Shown one piece after another: positions 32,170 through 40,204 of a DNA stretch of 64,000 nt. Within the stretch, counting starts at the first letter, position 1. Each line of letters starts with the position of its first letter. The stretch is from positions 434,001 through 498,000 of the forward strand of contig CAVYRG010000001.1 in assembly GCA_963770915.1 (NCBI GenBank), in the 5' to 3' direction. The notes beneath the pieces were generated by a model, which was not told the DNA's origin, did no database searches, and saw only the letters and a program-made list of their open reading frames with translations. Made by a program: the position numbers and the translations under genes. The stretch comes from PALSA-270 sp963770915. Lineage in GTDB: Bacteria > Acidobacteriota > Terriglobia > Terriglobales > Acidobacteriaceae.

Positions 32170-33699
32170 TCATCCAAACCTCTCATGCGTTCTCCAGAAC
32201 TCAGCCCAGCCCTGCTTCGGCGGCCCGCAAACGTAGATGTCGGGATGATCCTGGCTCTCCTCATTTTTGACGCCCAAAGAATTCCCGTTGTGTCCCGCCA
32301 GCCGGCATGTTGTGAAGGACTGATCCACTTGCCGCTGATTCCAACCCACTACGATCAGCGTGTCCGGTGGAGGCGCCGGATATCCTCGCAGCCATCCCGA
32401 GTTCGTCAACTGAATCGCCGGCGGCAGATCATACTCCGGCCCTAGAATCGTAATCGCCCCACCCTCGCCATAATTTCCCACCAGCACTCCGAAATTCTGC
32501 TGTTGCTCCGGGGTGAGCCCATCGCGAACCCCTGCCACCGCCCGCACCAGATCGTCCCAGCCAATCTCCTCGCGCAGATCGCCATTGTTTTTCAGGGCAA
32601 ATTCTTTCAACCGGCCGCTCGAAGCCCAGGGAATAATCACCGCGGCAATATAGATGCCGCAGAGCGCCATTCCGGCAAACAGCGCAGCCTCGACCGTCCA
32701 GCGCCAGCCGCGCCTCATGGTCATCACCCAGCGCTCGCCTGCGACCGCGCCCATCGCCAGAAGCGCGGGGTAGGCCGCGCCCAGGTAGTAGAAACGCGCC
32801 TTGGTCGCCGCGAACACCACCAGCGGAATCACGTACATCCAGGCCAGCACCCGGTAGCGCCGATCACGGAACAAGAAAATCAGGCCGGCAATCCACAACG
32901 GCGCCGCCGCCAGATTCGTGTTGACGCGAAATTGATCGCGCCAGAATCCATTTGCTCTTCCCTCCCCCACGTCGCGCTTGTGGATGTGCTGCAGGAAATG
33001 CAGCGAGATCAGGTCATGCCGCAACTGCCAAATCAGATTGGGCAGGCAAATCAGGAACGCCAGCGCGACTCCCATCCAAAACCACTTGCTCGCAACAAAC
33101 CGCCGCGCCGGCGTCAACACCAGACCGCCCACAATTCCGGCGACATAAAATGCCATCGTGTACTTGGTCATCAAGCCCAGGCCGATGACCACGCCAATAG
33201 GCACGCACCAGCGCGCATCGCTCGACTTCAGCAGGCGGATTACAAAATAAGCAATCAGCACCCACCATAGATAATCAAATGTGGAGTATTGAAACTCCGT
33301 GCCCTCGAACATCGCAAGCGGCGCCAGCGCCACTGAAATTGCCGCCGTAACTTGTGCCAGCCTTCCCCCGCCCAGTTCCCGCGCCATCAACCCGGCAATA
33401 AGGATCACCGCGGACTGCGCCAGCACCGAGAACATGCGCAATCCAACCAGCGAATGCCCGAACAAGGCCATCCCGATTCGTTCAACGAAAGGCGTAAACG
33501 GCGGATACGCCACGAATCCCCAATCCATATGCAAGGCGTCGCTCAGCGTTTGCAGCTCGTCGCGATGAAAGCCGTAGCGGCCGTTGGTTGCAATGTGCAC
33601 GGCAGCCATCGCCGCCGCGATGGCCAGCAAGGTTAGGTTATCGTGGTGAAGGGAGCGATCCATCCGGGCAGGGGCTTGCTCAATCAATTCGTTCTGCAT
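32170..33699 (-). CDS. Membrane glycosyltransferase family 39/83-like (PMT/ArnT-type)
   Basis: A 509-residue inner-membrane protein of the GT-C fold with about eleven helices. Early residues GRYGFHRDELQTLSDALHMDWGFVAYPPFTPFVERIG contain the periplasmic-loop acidic motif (HRDE) and the YPP segment typical of PMT_2/ArnT enzymes. These transfer a sugar from a polyprenyl-phosphate donor to lipid or protein in the periplasm. LGLMTKYTMAFY and ATKARFYYLGAAYPALLA are further family hallmarks. The C-terminal 120 residues are periplasmic. It stands alone on this strand and the acceptor is unknown. Confidence 0.85.
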   Translation of the reverse strand: MQNELIEQAPARMDRSLHHDNLTLLAIAAAMAAVHIATNGRYGFHRDELQTLSDALHMDWGFVAYPPFTPFVERIGMALFGHSLVGLRMFSVLAQSAVILIAGLMARELGGGRLAQVTAAISVALAPLAMFEGTEFQYSTFDYLWWVLIAYFVIRLLKSSDARWCVPIGVVIGLGLMTKYTMAFYVAGIVGGLVLTPARRFVASKWFWMGVALAFLICLPNLIWQLRHDLISLHFLQHIHKRDVGEGRANGFWRDQFRVNTNLAAAPLWIAGLIFLFRDRRYRVLAWMYVIPLVVFAATKARFYYLGAAYPALLAMGAVAGERWVMTMRRGWRWTVEAALFAGMALCGIYIAAVIIPWASSGRLKEFALKNNGDLREEIGWDDLVRAVAGVRDGLTPEQQQNFGVLVGNYGEGGAITILGPEYDLPPAIQLTNSGWLRGYPAPPPDTLIVVGWNQRQVDQSFTTCRLAGHNGNSLGVKNEESQDHPDIYVCGPPKQGWAEFWRTHERFG

Positions 33700-33752
33700 G
33701 TTGCAGACATGTTACGGGATCGAACGCGGTTTGGTTCCAACGCCTTTCCGAT

Positions 33753-34046
33753 TCAGGCAACGCCCTCCAGAATGCGCACGTCCCGCTCCACCGCGCCTTC
33801 CAGAAGTTTCAACGCGGCTTGATACGCGGGACTCCGGTAAGCCTCGACGGCTTTCGCGGCGCTGTCAAATTCGATCACCACGGACCGCTCTTTTTTCCCC
33901 GCTTCGAATGCCTCAACCGCTGCGCCGCGAGTAAGAAAACGTCCTCCCCCAGCCAGGATGGCGGCTCCCGCTAGTTTGGCGTATTGCGCGACGGCAGCGG
34001 GATTGGAAACACTCCGATAGAACACCACCCAGTAGCCTTTGGCCAT
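33753..34046 (-). CDS. DUF1330 family small protein
   Basis: A 97-residue cytosolic protein from ATG 34046 with GGAGG 5 nt upstream. It fits the DUF1330 ferredoxin-like fold: KGYWVVFYRSVSNPAAVAQYAKLA, GGRFLTRGAAVEAFEAGKKERSVVIEFDSAAKAVEAYRSPAYQAAL. The conserved VVIEF..AAA..Y.SP.Y segment is the family signature. The biochemical function of the family is not established. It is monocistronic by position. Confidence 0.88.
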   Translation of the reverse strand: MAKGYWVVFYRSVSNPAAVAQYAKLAGAAILAGGGRFLTRGAAVEAFEAGKKERSVVIEFDSAAKAVEAYRSPAYQAALKLLEGAVERDVRILEGVA

Positions 34047-34124
34047 GACGCCTCCTTCCACCGGACTAGCAGTTTACGCGAGTGCCGGAATGACGGCTGT
34101 TAACAGCCGATTACTCTTTCGGCC

Positions 34125-34577
34125 TTAGTTTGTATCGGCGGGGCAGCTGGAGCCAATCCACTTGCCCGTGTATGTTCCATGAAAGTTCACGGTTTGTCCG
34201 TTGCCCTTGGCCGTGCCCTGCATGGAAGCTTTGACGTTTTCGGAATCGACCACGTGAAACTTGATGTCGACAGTTGTCTCCATGCCGTAGTCTTTGCCGG
34301 CCGCGCATGCCGCTCCATGCACTTCCATGTCGCTCGCGGTGGAACTCACCACGGTCCATTGACAGTTGTCATCCGATCCCTTCGCCCACGGGTTGGTATT
34401 CAAATCCTTTGCGGTTACGCACGTTGTATAGGAATTCGTGTGCTGTGACCCCGCCAAATCGCTGGTGGTGGCCACCTGCCACTGGCCGGTCTTGACCTTG
34501 AGTGGCTGGTAGTCATTGGCTGCGAAAAGAATGGCCGACGATACAAGAACCACGCCCAATAAAATTGACGTTCGCAT
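34125..34577 (-). CDS. Exported DUF3617-like protein
   Basis: A 150-residue protein with a signal peptide (SILLGVVLVSSAILFAA) and a DUF3617-like pattern. KTGQWQVATTSDL near the N-terminus and TTCVTAKDL...CQWTVVSSTASDMEVHGAACAAG are the paired-Cys strands of this periplasmic family. GGAGGAACGA lies before the ATG. The family has no established function; a small lipocalin-like or binding role is often assumed but not shown. It is separate from its neighbours. Confidence 0.8.
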   Translation of the reverse strand: MRTSILLGVVLVSSAILFAANDYQPLKVKTGQWQVATTSDLAGSQHTNSYTTCVTAKDLNTNPWAKGSDDNCQWTVVSSTASDMEVHGAACAAGKDYGMETTVDIKFHVVDSENVKASMQGTAKGNGQTVNFHGTYTGKWIGSSCPADTN

Positions 34578-34690
34578 TCGTTCCTCCAGAGGTTGCTAAT
34601 CCTATCCGGCTGCTATTTGCGCGCGCAAGAAAAAATCGCGCGGCACCGATGGGACGTGGATGTAAATATTTCGATTACGCCAGAACGTGA

Positions 34691-34720
34691 TCACGCGGGT
34701 TCAACGAGTGAAATGGGGAT
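34691..34720 (+). repeat. 30-nt direct repeat, copy 1
   Basis: This 30-mer matches 35508-35537 at 27 of 30 positions (shared core CAAC-R-AGTGAAATGGGGAT). The copies lie on either side of the methyltransferase-like gene, 817 nt apart start to start. The similarity continues weakly beyond the 3' end. No known transposon end is recognised. Confidence 0.6.
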
Positions 34721-34747
34721 GTTTGCCACCGATCAGGGTGCCTGCGA

Positions 34748-35320
34748 TCAGAGGATGTAGGGCACCAGGGCGGCAGTCTCTCGGGCATAGGTGGCATACG
34801 TCTCTCCAAACTGGGAGCGCATCCATTTCTCCTCCATGCGGAGCTTGATCCACTGCACGAAGAAGATCAGGCCGAAAACGACGAACCCGCGCACCTGTGA
34901 GATCGCAATCGCCATGCCGAGAAACCCGGTCAGAATGCCGGTGTAGATGGGGTGACGGACCACCCCATAGGGACCGCTGGTGATCAGCTCGTGGCCCTGC
35001 TTAATGGTCACGGAGCGGCTCCAGTTGCTGCCGAGGTGCTCGCGCGCCCAGACGGCGAAGAGAAGGCCGGCGACGGTGAGGGCAGCTCCCAGCCAGAATG
35101 GCCAATAACCAGACGGCCAGAGCTGGAGGTAAAGCCAGGGCAGCGGGATGCGAGGTATCGAGAGTAAAGCAATCGCGATCAGGAAGATGACGACGCGTAG
35201 GATGCGCGAGGCAGCCGGCTCGAGGCGCTGGGTGGTTTTGGTTTTGGCGGCTTTGATTTGCCAGTAGAGAAGAAAGAGAATCCAGACCGCGGGAAAGAAA
35301 GATTCGTAGAACCAGAGCAT
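34748..35320 (-). CDS. Isoprenylcysteine carboxyl methyltransferase-like membrane protein
   Basis: A 190-residue membrane protein with about five helices. The C-terminal half has the ICMT/PEMT signature: ELITSGPYGVVRHPIYTGILTGFLG (RHPxY) and MRMEEKWM-like LRMEEKWMRSQFGETYATYA, in which a Glu-Glu pair contributes to SAM binding. Bacterial homologues methylate unknown lipophilic substrates. GGAGGTCCAC directly precedes the ATG. It is bounded by two copies of a 30-nt direct repeat. Confidence 0.85.
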   Translation of the reverse strand: MLWFYESFFPAVWILFLLYWQIKAAKTKTTQRLEPAASRILRVVIFLIAIALLSIPRIPLPWLYLQLWPSGYWPFWLGAALTVAGLLFAVWAREHLGSNWSRSVTIKQGHELITSGPYGVVRHPIYTGILTGFLGMAIAISQVRGFVVFGLIFFVQWIKLRMEEKWMRSQFGETYATYARETAALVPYIL

Positions 35321-35872
35321 GTGGACCTCCGAGCGCTATAGGTACTACGTAGGCGGGCCGGGGGGAGTTCCCGCCGAGCATCACTACCTGTTCTTCTGCC
35401 AAAGCTATTTAACCGCAGTTTGATCAACTCGGATATGCAAAACCGGAATGATTTTACTCAACTCCGCATTATTGGCGAAAACAGACCGGTTACACCGAGA
35501 AACATGGTTACGCGGGGTCAACAAGTGAAATGGGGATTTTTCGCCAATTGGCCCGCGGCCGCGTAGAGTCCGAGTTGCCGACGGTACGGGAGTTGATAAC
35601 GATAAGCCCGTTTATGGGGAGTAATCCTGCCAGTCGCACTCAGGCTTCGGTCAATGAGCGCCTTGGCCTGCTGGCGTCAACTGAGAACGGAAGCCGCCGT
35701 TGCCGCCTCCCCTGTTCATTCACGGACACCCGCCGGCGAAACTGGACGCAATTCGATTCCCATGCGCCTGCGAGATTCCGTAAGCCGATCTTTTCTCATA
35801 CAGTTGCGTTTAAAACACTTTGGCTCTCGAATTGCTTTTCTGAATAGAATTGCCGTGATCCGGAGCCCGACC
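35321..35872. other. Non-coding stretch before the ADOP permease
   Basis: These 552 bases have no gene that I can support; short open frames have no family similarity. They contain copy 2 of the 30-nt repeat (35508-35537). A segment near 35620-35640 looks faintly like a tRNA 3' end (AATCCTGCCAGTCGCAC) but folds into no tRNA. GGAG before 35873 is the permease ribosome site. Confidence 0.4.
35508..35537 (+). repeat. 30-nt direct repeat, copy 2
   Basis: The partner of the repeat at 34691-34720 (three mismatches in 30 nt, same orientation). The intervening DNA carries the ICMT-like gene. Confidence 0.6.
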
Positions 35873-38302
35873 ATGACCACCCTGCTGCAGAACCTGCGAT
35901 TCGCCCTACGCCAACTGCGCAAGTCTCCCGGCTTCACCGTCACTGCCGTTTTGACACTGATGCTGGCCATTGGCGCCAACGCAGTCGTCTTCGGCGTATT
36001 GAATGCGCTCATCCTGCGTCCGCTGAATGTGCCTCAGGCAGAGAGCCTTTTCGTAATCCAACATGGGAGCGGCGTCGGGTCCCACTCCTACCCCGATTAT
36101 CTCGATCTTCGCCAGCGCAATCGCAGCTTCGACGATGTGGCTGCTTGGGCCATCTCTCAGGCAGGGCTGGACACGGGCAAAGATCTATCCAATGTCTGGG
36201 AATACGAAACCAGCGGAAACTACTTCGACACATTGCGCGTTCAACCGTACCTTGGCCGTCTCTTCCACGCTTCCGATGAGCATGGCCCCAACAGCGCGCC
36301 TTATGTCGTGCTCACCTACGCATACTGGCACAGCCATTTTCAGGATGATCGCGGCGTGGTGGGCCGCGTCGTTCGGCTAAACAAACATCCAGTCACCATT
36401 CTTGGCGTGGCGCCTCCGGGGTTCCAGGGGACCGTCTTGTTTTTCGCTTCGGATATCTTCGTGCCCATCGTCAACCATGAGCAGTTATCCGGCGAGAAGA
36501 TGTTGAACGCGCGCTCGAACCATTGGATGTTTGAGCTGGTGGGACATCTGAAGCCCGGCGTCACTCCGGCACAGGCCACTGCCGATCTGAACTCCGTGGA
36601 TTCCTACCTGAAAAAAAACTATCCCAAAGAAGAAAGTAATGACCCTTATACGCTGGCGCGGCCCGGTCTTCATGGCGACTATTTGGGCCGGCCCATGCGG
36701 GCTTTTCTCGCCGGATTAATGCTTCTTTCGGGTTTGATACTGTTGGCGGCGTGTGCCAACCTGGGCAGCCTGTTTGCCGCGCGGGCCGCCGACCGTTCTC
36801 GCGAACTGGCCTTGCGCCTGGCTCTTGGTTCGAGCCGCGCTCGCATTTTGCGCCAGCTATTCACCGAATCCGTGCTGCTTTCGCTCGCTGGAGGTGCTGC
36901 GGGACTCACGGCGAGCATTCTGCTTTTGCGCCGGTTGAGCCTGTGGCGGCCATTTCCGCAATTCCCCCTCCATGTTCCGGTAAGTCCGGACGCTAAGGTT
37001 TATTTGGTAGCTTTGGTCTTGGCGTTGGTCAGCGGAGTTCTATTCGGAATTGTTCCCGTGCGCCAGATTCTCCGGGCCAATCCGTACGAGATCGTCAAAG
37101 CGGGATCGACAGGCGCGTTCGGGCGCCGACTTACCCTGCGCGACGTATTGCTTGTCGTCCAAATTGCGATCTGTGTCGTGCTGGTCACTTCATCGATGGT
37201 TGCTGTGCGCGGACTCGTGCGCTCCATGCACAGCAACTTCGGTTTTGAGCCGCGGAACGCGATGCTGGTGGATACCGATCTGAAGGCAGCAGGCTACAGC
37301 GGCGAAGGAATACCCGCAATGCAACGGCGCATGATCGATGCCGTACAAGCGATTCCTGGCGTAGATTCCGTAGGATCGGTGAATTATCCGCCGTTAGAAA
37401 TTCCCGGTAGTTGGCAAGCGCTTGTCTATACCGACACCACCGAGGATATGAACCCATCGAATGCCGCGGCCGACCCTAGTATGTATAACGTATCTCCAGA
37501 CTACTTCCGCGCTTCCGGGACATCTTTATTGGCGGGCAGAGCCTTCACCTGGCATGACGACACAAACGCCCCGCGCGTAGCAGTGGTGAACCGGGAGTTC
37601 GCAAGCAAGATACTGGGCTCCGTACCGGACGCTGTCGGCCGGTATTTCAAGCTGCGGGATGGCACGCGCGTTCGGGTGGTGGGTCTGGTCGAAGACGGAA
37701 AATACGTGAACCTCACCGAAGACCAGCAGCCCGCGATGTTCTTCCCCCTCCTGCAATCGCCGGCTAGTTGGATATGGCTGGTGGTGCGGTCGAGCCGCGA
37801 CCCGCAGCAACTTGCCGCGGCCATGAGAAGTGTGCTCCGCGATATCGACCCTGGGATGGTTCTGGCAATTCGACCGTGGAGCGCAGAACTAGGGGGAACT
37901 TTGTTCCCCTCGCGCATGGCGACAGTATCGCTGGGCGTGCTGGGCATGATGGGCGCGATGCTTTCGATCACCGGCATCTTCGGAATGGCTGCCTACTCGG
38001 TGAGCAAGCGACTCAAGGAGTTGGGAATTCGCGTGGCTCTCGGTGCGCAACGCAAGGAAGTGTTGCAGGCCGCGCTGGGACGTGCGCTCAAACTGTTGGC
38101 GATTGGTTCGGGGGTTGGATTGGTTCTGGGTCTGCTTGCGACGAAGGTGCTGGCTTTCATTGTGTATCAAGCCACGCCGCGCGACCCCCTGGTCCTGGCT
38201 GGTGTGGTTCTGGCAATGGCTGCGCTGGGATTGCTGGCCACGTGGATTCCGGCGCAGCGTGCGCTATCCGTCAATCCCCTGGTGCTGCTGCGCGAGGAGT
38301 GA
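35873..38302 (+). CDS. Acidobacterial duplicated orphan permease (ADOP, MacB/FtsX-type)
   Basis: An 809-residue membrane protein from ATG 35873 (GGAG 9 nt upstream; the frame extends upstream to 35654 without similarity). It shows two tandem FtsX/MacB permease units. Each has a MacB-type periplasmic core and a helix bundle: LTLMLAIGANAVVFGVLNALILRPL at the start, LILLAACANLGSLFAARAADRSRELALRLALGSSRARILRQLFTES mid-protein, and SVSKRLKELGIRVALGAQRKEVLQAALGRALKL near the end. Members of this family lack a linked ATPase gene, as here, and are expanded in Acidobacteriota. They presumably export small molecules or extract lipoproteins; the substrate is unknown. Confidence 0.92.
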   Translation: MTTLLQNLRFALRQLRKSPGFTVTAVLTLMLAIGANAVVFGVLNALILRPLNVPQAESLFVIQHGSGVGSHSYPDYLDLRQRNRSFDDVAAWAISQAGLDTGKDLSNVWEYETSGNYFDTLRVQPYLGRLFHASDEHGPNSAPYVVLTYAYWHSHFQDDRGVVGRVVRLNKHPVTILGVAPPGFQGTVLFFASDIFVPIVNHEQLSGEKMLNARSNHWMFELVGHLKPGVTPAQATADLNSVDSYLKKNYPKEESNDPYTLARPGLHGDYLGRPMRAFLAGLMLLSGLILLAACANLGSLFAARAADRSRELALRLALGSSRARILRQLFTESVLLSLAGGAAGLTASILLLRRLSLWRPFPQFPLHVPVSPDAKVYLVALVLALVSGVLFGIVPVRQILRANPYEIVKAGSTGAFGRRLTLRDVLLVVQIAICVVLVTSSMVAVRGLVRSMHSNFGFEPRNAMLVDTDLKAAGYSGEGIPAMQRRMIDAVQAIPGVDSVGSVNYPPLEIPGSWQALVYTDTTEDMNPSNAAADPSMYNVSPDYFRASGTSLLAGRAFTWHDDTNAPRVAVVNREFASKILGSVPDAVGRYFKLRDGTRVRVVGLVEDGKYVNLTEDQQPAMFFPLLQSPASWIWLVVRSSRDPQQLAAAMRSVLRDIDPGMVLAIRPWSAELGGTLFPSRMATVSLGVLGMMGAMLSITGIFGMAAYSVSKRLKELGIRVALGAQRKEVLQAALGRALKLLAIGSGVGLVLGLLATKVLAFIVYQATPRDPLVLAGVVLAMAALGLLATWIPAQRALSVNPLVLLREE

Positions 38303-38569
38303 GTCGGGGCTAGCTTCTAAAGTTGCCTTACCACCGGCTTCCTGGCCCGGTGGCCATTCCATACGACCTGGCAACCGCGTGCCGCGTTTTCAGTTGACGC
38401 TAAATCGCTAATGCACTTATCGGGGCCGATTACTACCCGAGAGTCGGCTTGTGTGAATCGATCACAGAAACTCCTGGATCACGGGCAAACCGGAAGCTAA
38501 AGTCAGTTGACGTAACCAGGCGTTAGCGCTCATTGACGATGCCCGGAACCGTGCTCTAATCACGCTCAC

Positions 38570-39436
38570 TCACCGCTTCCCCGCCCGCAGCGTAATCAGC
38601 GTAATTTCCGGCGGGCAGTTGAAGCGGACGGGCATAATCACGGTCCCAATGCCAACGTTGGTGTAAAGCGTCGTCTGGCCGACGTGGTGCAGCCCCCACG
38701 GATAAAGCCGCGCCATCGTAGGCAGAACCGGCGCTCCCAGCAGGGGCAAACGCACCTGGCCTCCGTGAGAGTGGCCGGAGAGCTGCAAATCCACCGCGTA
38801 CTTTCCGATCTGCTCCACAAAGTCAGGTTCGTGCGCCATCAGCACCACCGGCTCGTTCGGGGGAATGCCTTGCAAAGTTCGCCCCAGATCGGGATCGCCT
38901 TCCGTCGCGTCGTCGATGCCCGCGATCCACAGCCGCGCGCCGCCCTGCTCCAATGCCAGTGAGCGATTGCGGAGGACGGGAATTTTTTCCGCCTGCAACG
39001 CAGTGATCACTCGCTCCGGATCGGTGGCAACGTCGTGGTTGCCGAGAATCGCCAACGATCCCAACCGGGAGCGCAGTTCCCGCAGCAGGCCAACGCAGGG
39101 ATCGATGGCTGCGGCCGCTCGCATCACATGAGAGCTTAGCGTGGGAATGCTGACGAAATCGCCGGTCAGCAAAACCAGATCGACTTGCAGGCGGTTGACG
39201 ATGGCCACCGCCTTGCGGATGGGGATGGCGGAAAAATACGGATCGTAGTGGAAGTCACTAAGCTGCGCGATGCGGAAGCCATCCCAGGCAGAGGGCAAGC
39301 GGGCCAGCGGGATTTCCAGCTGCACAAGTTTGGGACGGTTGGGCTCCCAGAGCGTAGCGTCCGCGCCCAGCACAACGCCACCCGCAACCAGCGCAGAGGC
39401 GGTTTGAAGAAACCTTCGTCGAGAAAGAAATGGCAA
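38570..39436 (-). CDS. Tat-exported metallophosphoesterase
   Basis: A 288-residue protein taken from TTG 39436, with AGGGA 5 nt upstream; the result is an ideal Tat signal (LSRRRFLQTASALVAGG). An in-frame ATG at 39538 would overlap glnK by 50 nt. The calcineurin-like metallophosphoesterase motifs are complete: AQLSDFHYDP (D-x-H), LLTGDFVS (GD), GNHDV (GNHD), and LSGHSHGGQV (GHxH). It would carry two metal ions in the periplasm or at the cytoplasmic membrane. This YaeI/YkuE-like group includes enzymes acting on UDP-diacylglucosamine or phospholipids; the exact substrate is unknown. The 267-nt gap to the permease gene shows nothing notable. Confidence 0.88.
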   Translation of the reverse strand: MPFLSRRRFLQTASALVAGGVVLGADATLWEPNRPKLVQLEIPLARLPSAWDGFRIAQLSDFHYDPYFSAIPIRKAVAIVNRLQVDLVLLTGDFVSIPTLSSHVMRAAAAIDPCVGLLRELRSRLGSLAILGNHDVATDPERVITALQAEKIPVLRNRSLALEQGGARLWIAGIDDATEGDPDLGRTLQGIPPNEPVVLMAHEPDFVEQIGKYAVDLQLSGHSHGGQVRLPLLGAPVLPTMARLYPWGLHHVGQTTLYTNVGIGTVIMPVRFNCPPEITLITLRAGKR

Positions 39437-39488
39437 ATCGGTCCCTGCTGTCCGCGGGGCGGCTCCCAGCCGACGCCCGGACGCGTGG

Positions 39489-39827
39489 CTAGAGTGCGGC
39501 CGCGCCGCGCTCCTGGTTACGGATGCGGATGGCTTCATCCACCTTGTAGAGGAAAATTTTTCCGTCGCCGATTTTCCCGGTGGCAGCGCTCTTCAGAATC
39601 GCGGCAACGGCCCCGTCCACGCGCTCATCGGCCAGCACTAACTCGAGCTTGATTTTGGGCAGCAAATCCACCGTGTATTCACGGCCACGGTATTGTTCCG
39701 TATGCCCTTTCTGGCGGCCGTGGCCGCGGACGTCGGAGATGGTCATGCCATCCACTCCGATCTCGGTGAGTGCATCCTTAACCTCGTCTAGCCGGGAAGG
39801 CTGGATAATCGCTTCGATTTTCGTCAT
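39489..39827 (-). CDS. glnK: Nitrogen regulatory protein P-II
   Basis: A 112-residue P-II signal protein that binds ATP/ADP and 2-oxoglutarate and controls ammonium transport and glutamine synthetase. Visible: MTKIEAIIQPSRLDEVKDAL start, VRGHGRQKGHTEQYRGREYTVDLLPKIKLELV with the T-loop Tyr51 that is uridylylated, and GKIGDGKIFLYKVDEAIRIR (the B-loop and C-terminal signature). It is divergent from the ammonium-transporter homologue, whereas glnK is normally co-transcribed with amtB. Naming it glnK rather than glnB rests on this neighbourhood. Interaction with the neighbour is expected but unproven. Confidence 0.93.
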   Translation of the reverse strand: MTKIEAIIQPSRLDEVKDALTEIGVDGMTISDVRGHGRQKGHTEQYRGREYTVDLLPKIKLELVLADERVDGAVAAILKSAATGKIGDGKIFLYKVDEAIRIRNQERGAAAL

Positions 39828-39982
39828 TTCGCTGTTCTTCCTCGTGGAAGCGGCGCTGCCCGTCGAGTGGGCGTGTTTGCCGTCTTCGCGCGGCCCGCCT
39901 GCTTGCCGGTTGATTCTAGCAAAGTGAAATTTCCCTTGCAGAAACCGGTAGTTTATATTGTGGTGCTGACTTTACCCTAGGA

Positions 39983-40011
39983 GCCTGAAGAAGGCCGCGT
40001 CCGCTTCAGGC
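39983..40011 (+). promoter_or_regulatory. Leader hairpin before the small membrane protein and amt-like genes
   Basis: GCCTGAAG (39983-39990) and CTTCAGGC (40004-40011) form a perfect 8-bp stem with a 13-nt loop, ending just before the GGAG ribosome site of the 59-residue gene at 40025. Its position suggests translational or attenuation control, but no known riboswitch is recognised. Confidence 0.35.
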
Positions 40012-40024
40012 CGGAGCCCCAGCC

Positions 40025-40204
40025 ATGAAACTCGCAGGGTTTTTGTTGCTGCTGGCGGGATGGAGCATCGTGCTGGCTGCGCTGGTCATGCTCTCTTCGG
40101 CGGGGCAGCGCACGGCCTTCGTGCTGGCCGGCTTGGGAACAGAGATCATGGGGCTGATCCTGGTCGCGTATACCTATCGCGCGGCACAGGGGGAGCGCCG
40201 GTAA
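40025..40204 (+). CDS. 59-residue membrane protein coupled to the Amt homologue
   Basis: A small gene overlooked by length thresholds. It starts at ATG 40025 (GGAG 8 nt upstream) and ends in TAATG, so its stop overlaps the amt-like start by one base. The protein has two predicted transmembrane helices (residues about 4-24, LAGFLLLLAGWSIVLAALVML, and about 32-50, FVLAGLGTEIMGLILVAYTY) joined by SSAGQRTA. A short basic tail (RAAQGERR) follows. It resembles no family I recognise. Overlap and membrane character suggest a subunit, chaperone or regulator of the transporter encoded next. Confidence 0.75.
   Translation: MKLAGFLLLLAGWSIVLAALVMLSSAGQRTAFVLAGLGTEIMGLILVAYTYRAAQGERR

Noticed and set aside
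35605..35645. tRNA-like 3' end (AATCCTGCCAGTCGCAC)
   Set aside because: No matching acceptor 5' strand, T-stem or anticodon arm could be found upstream, so it is not called as a tRNA or remnant.
35873..38302. Orphan permease as a defence or toxin-export island marker
   Set aside because: Such duplicated permeases without a linked ATPase are ordinary and numerous in Acidobacteriota genomes; nothing around it suggests a defence system.
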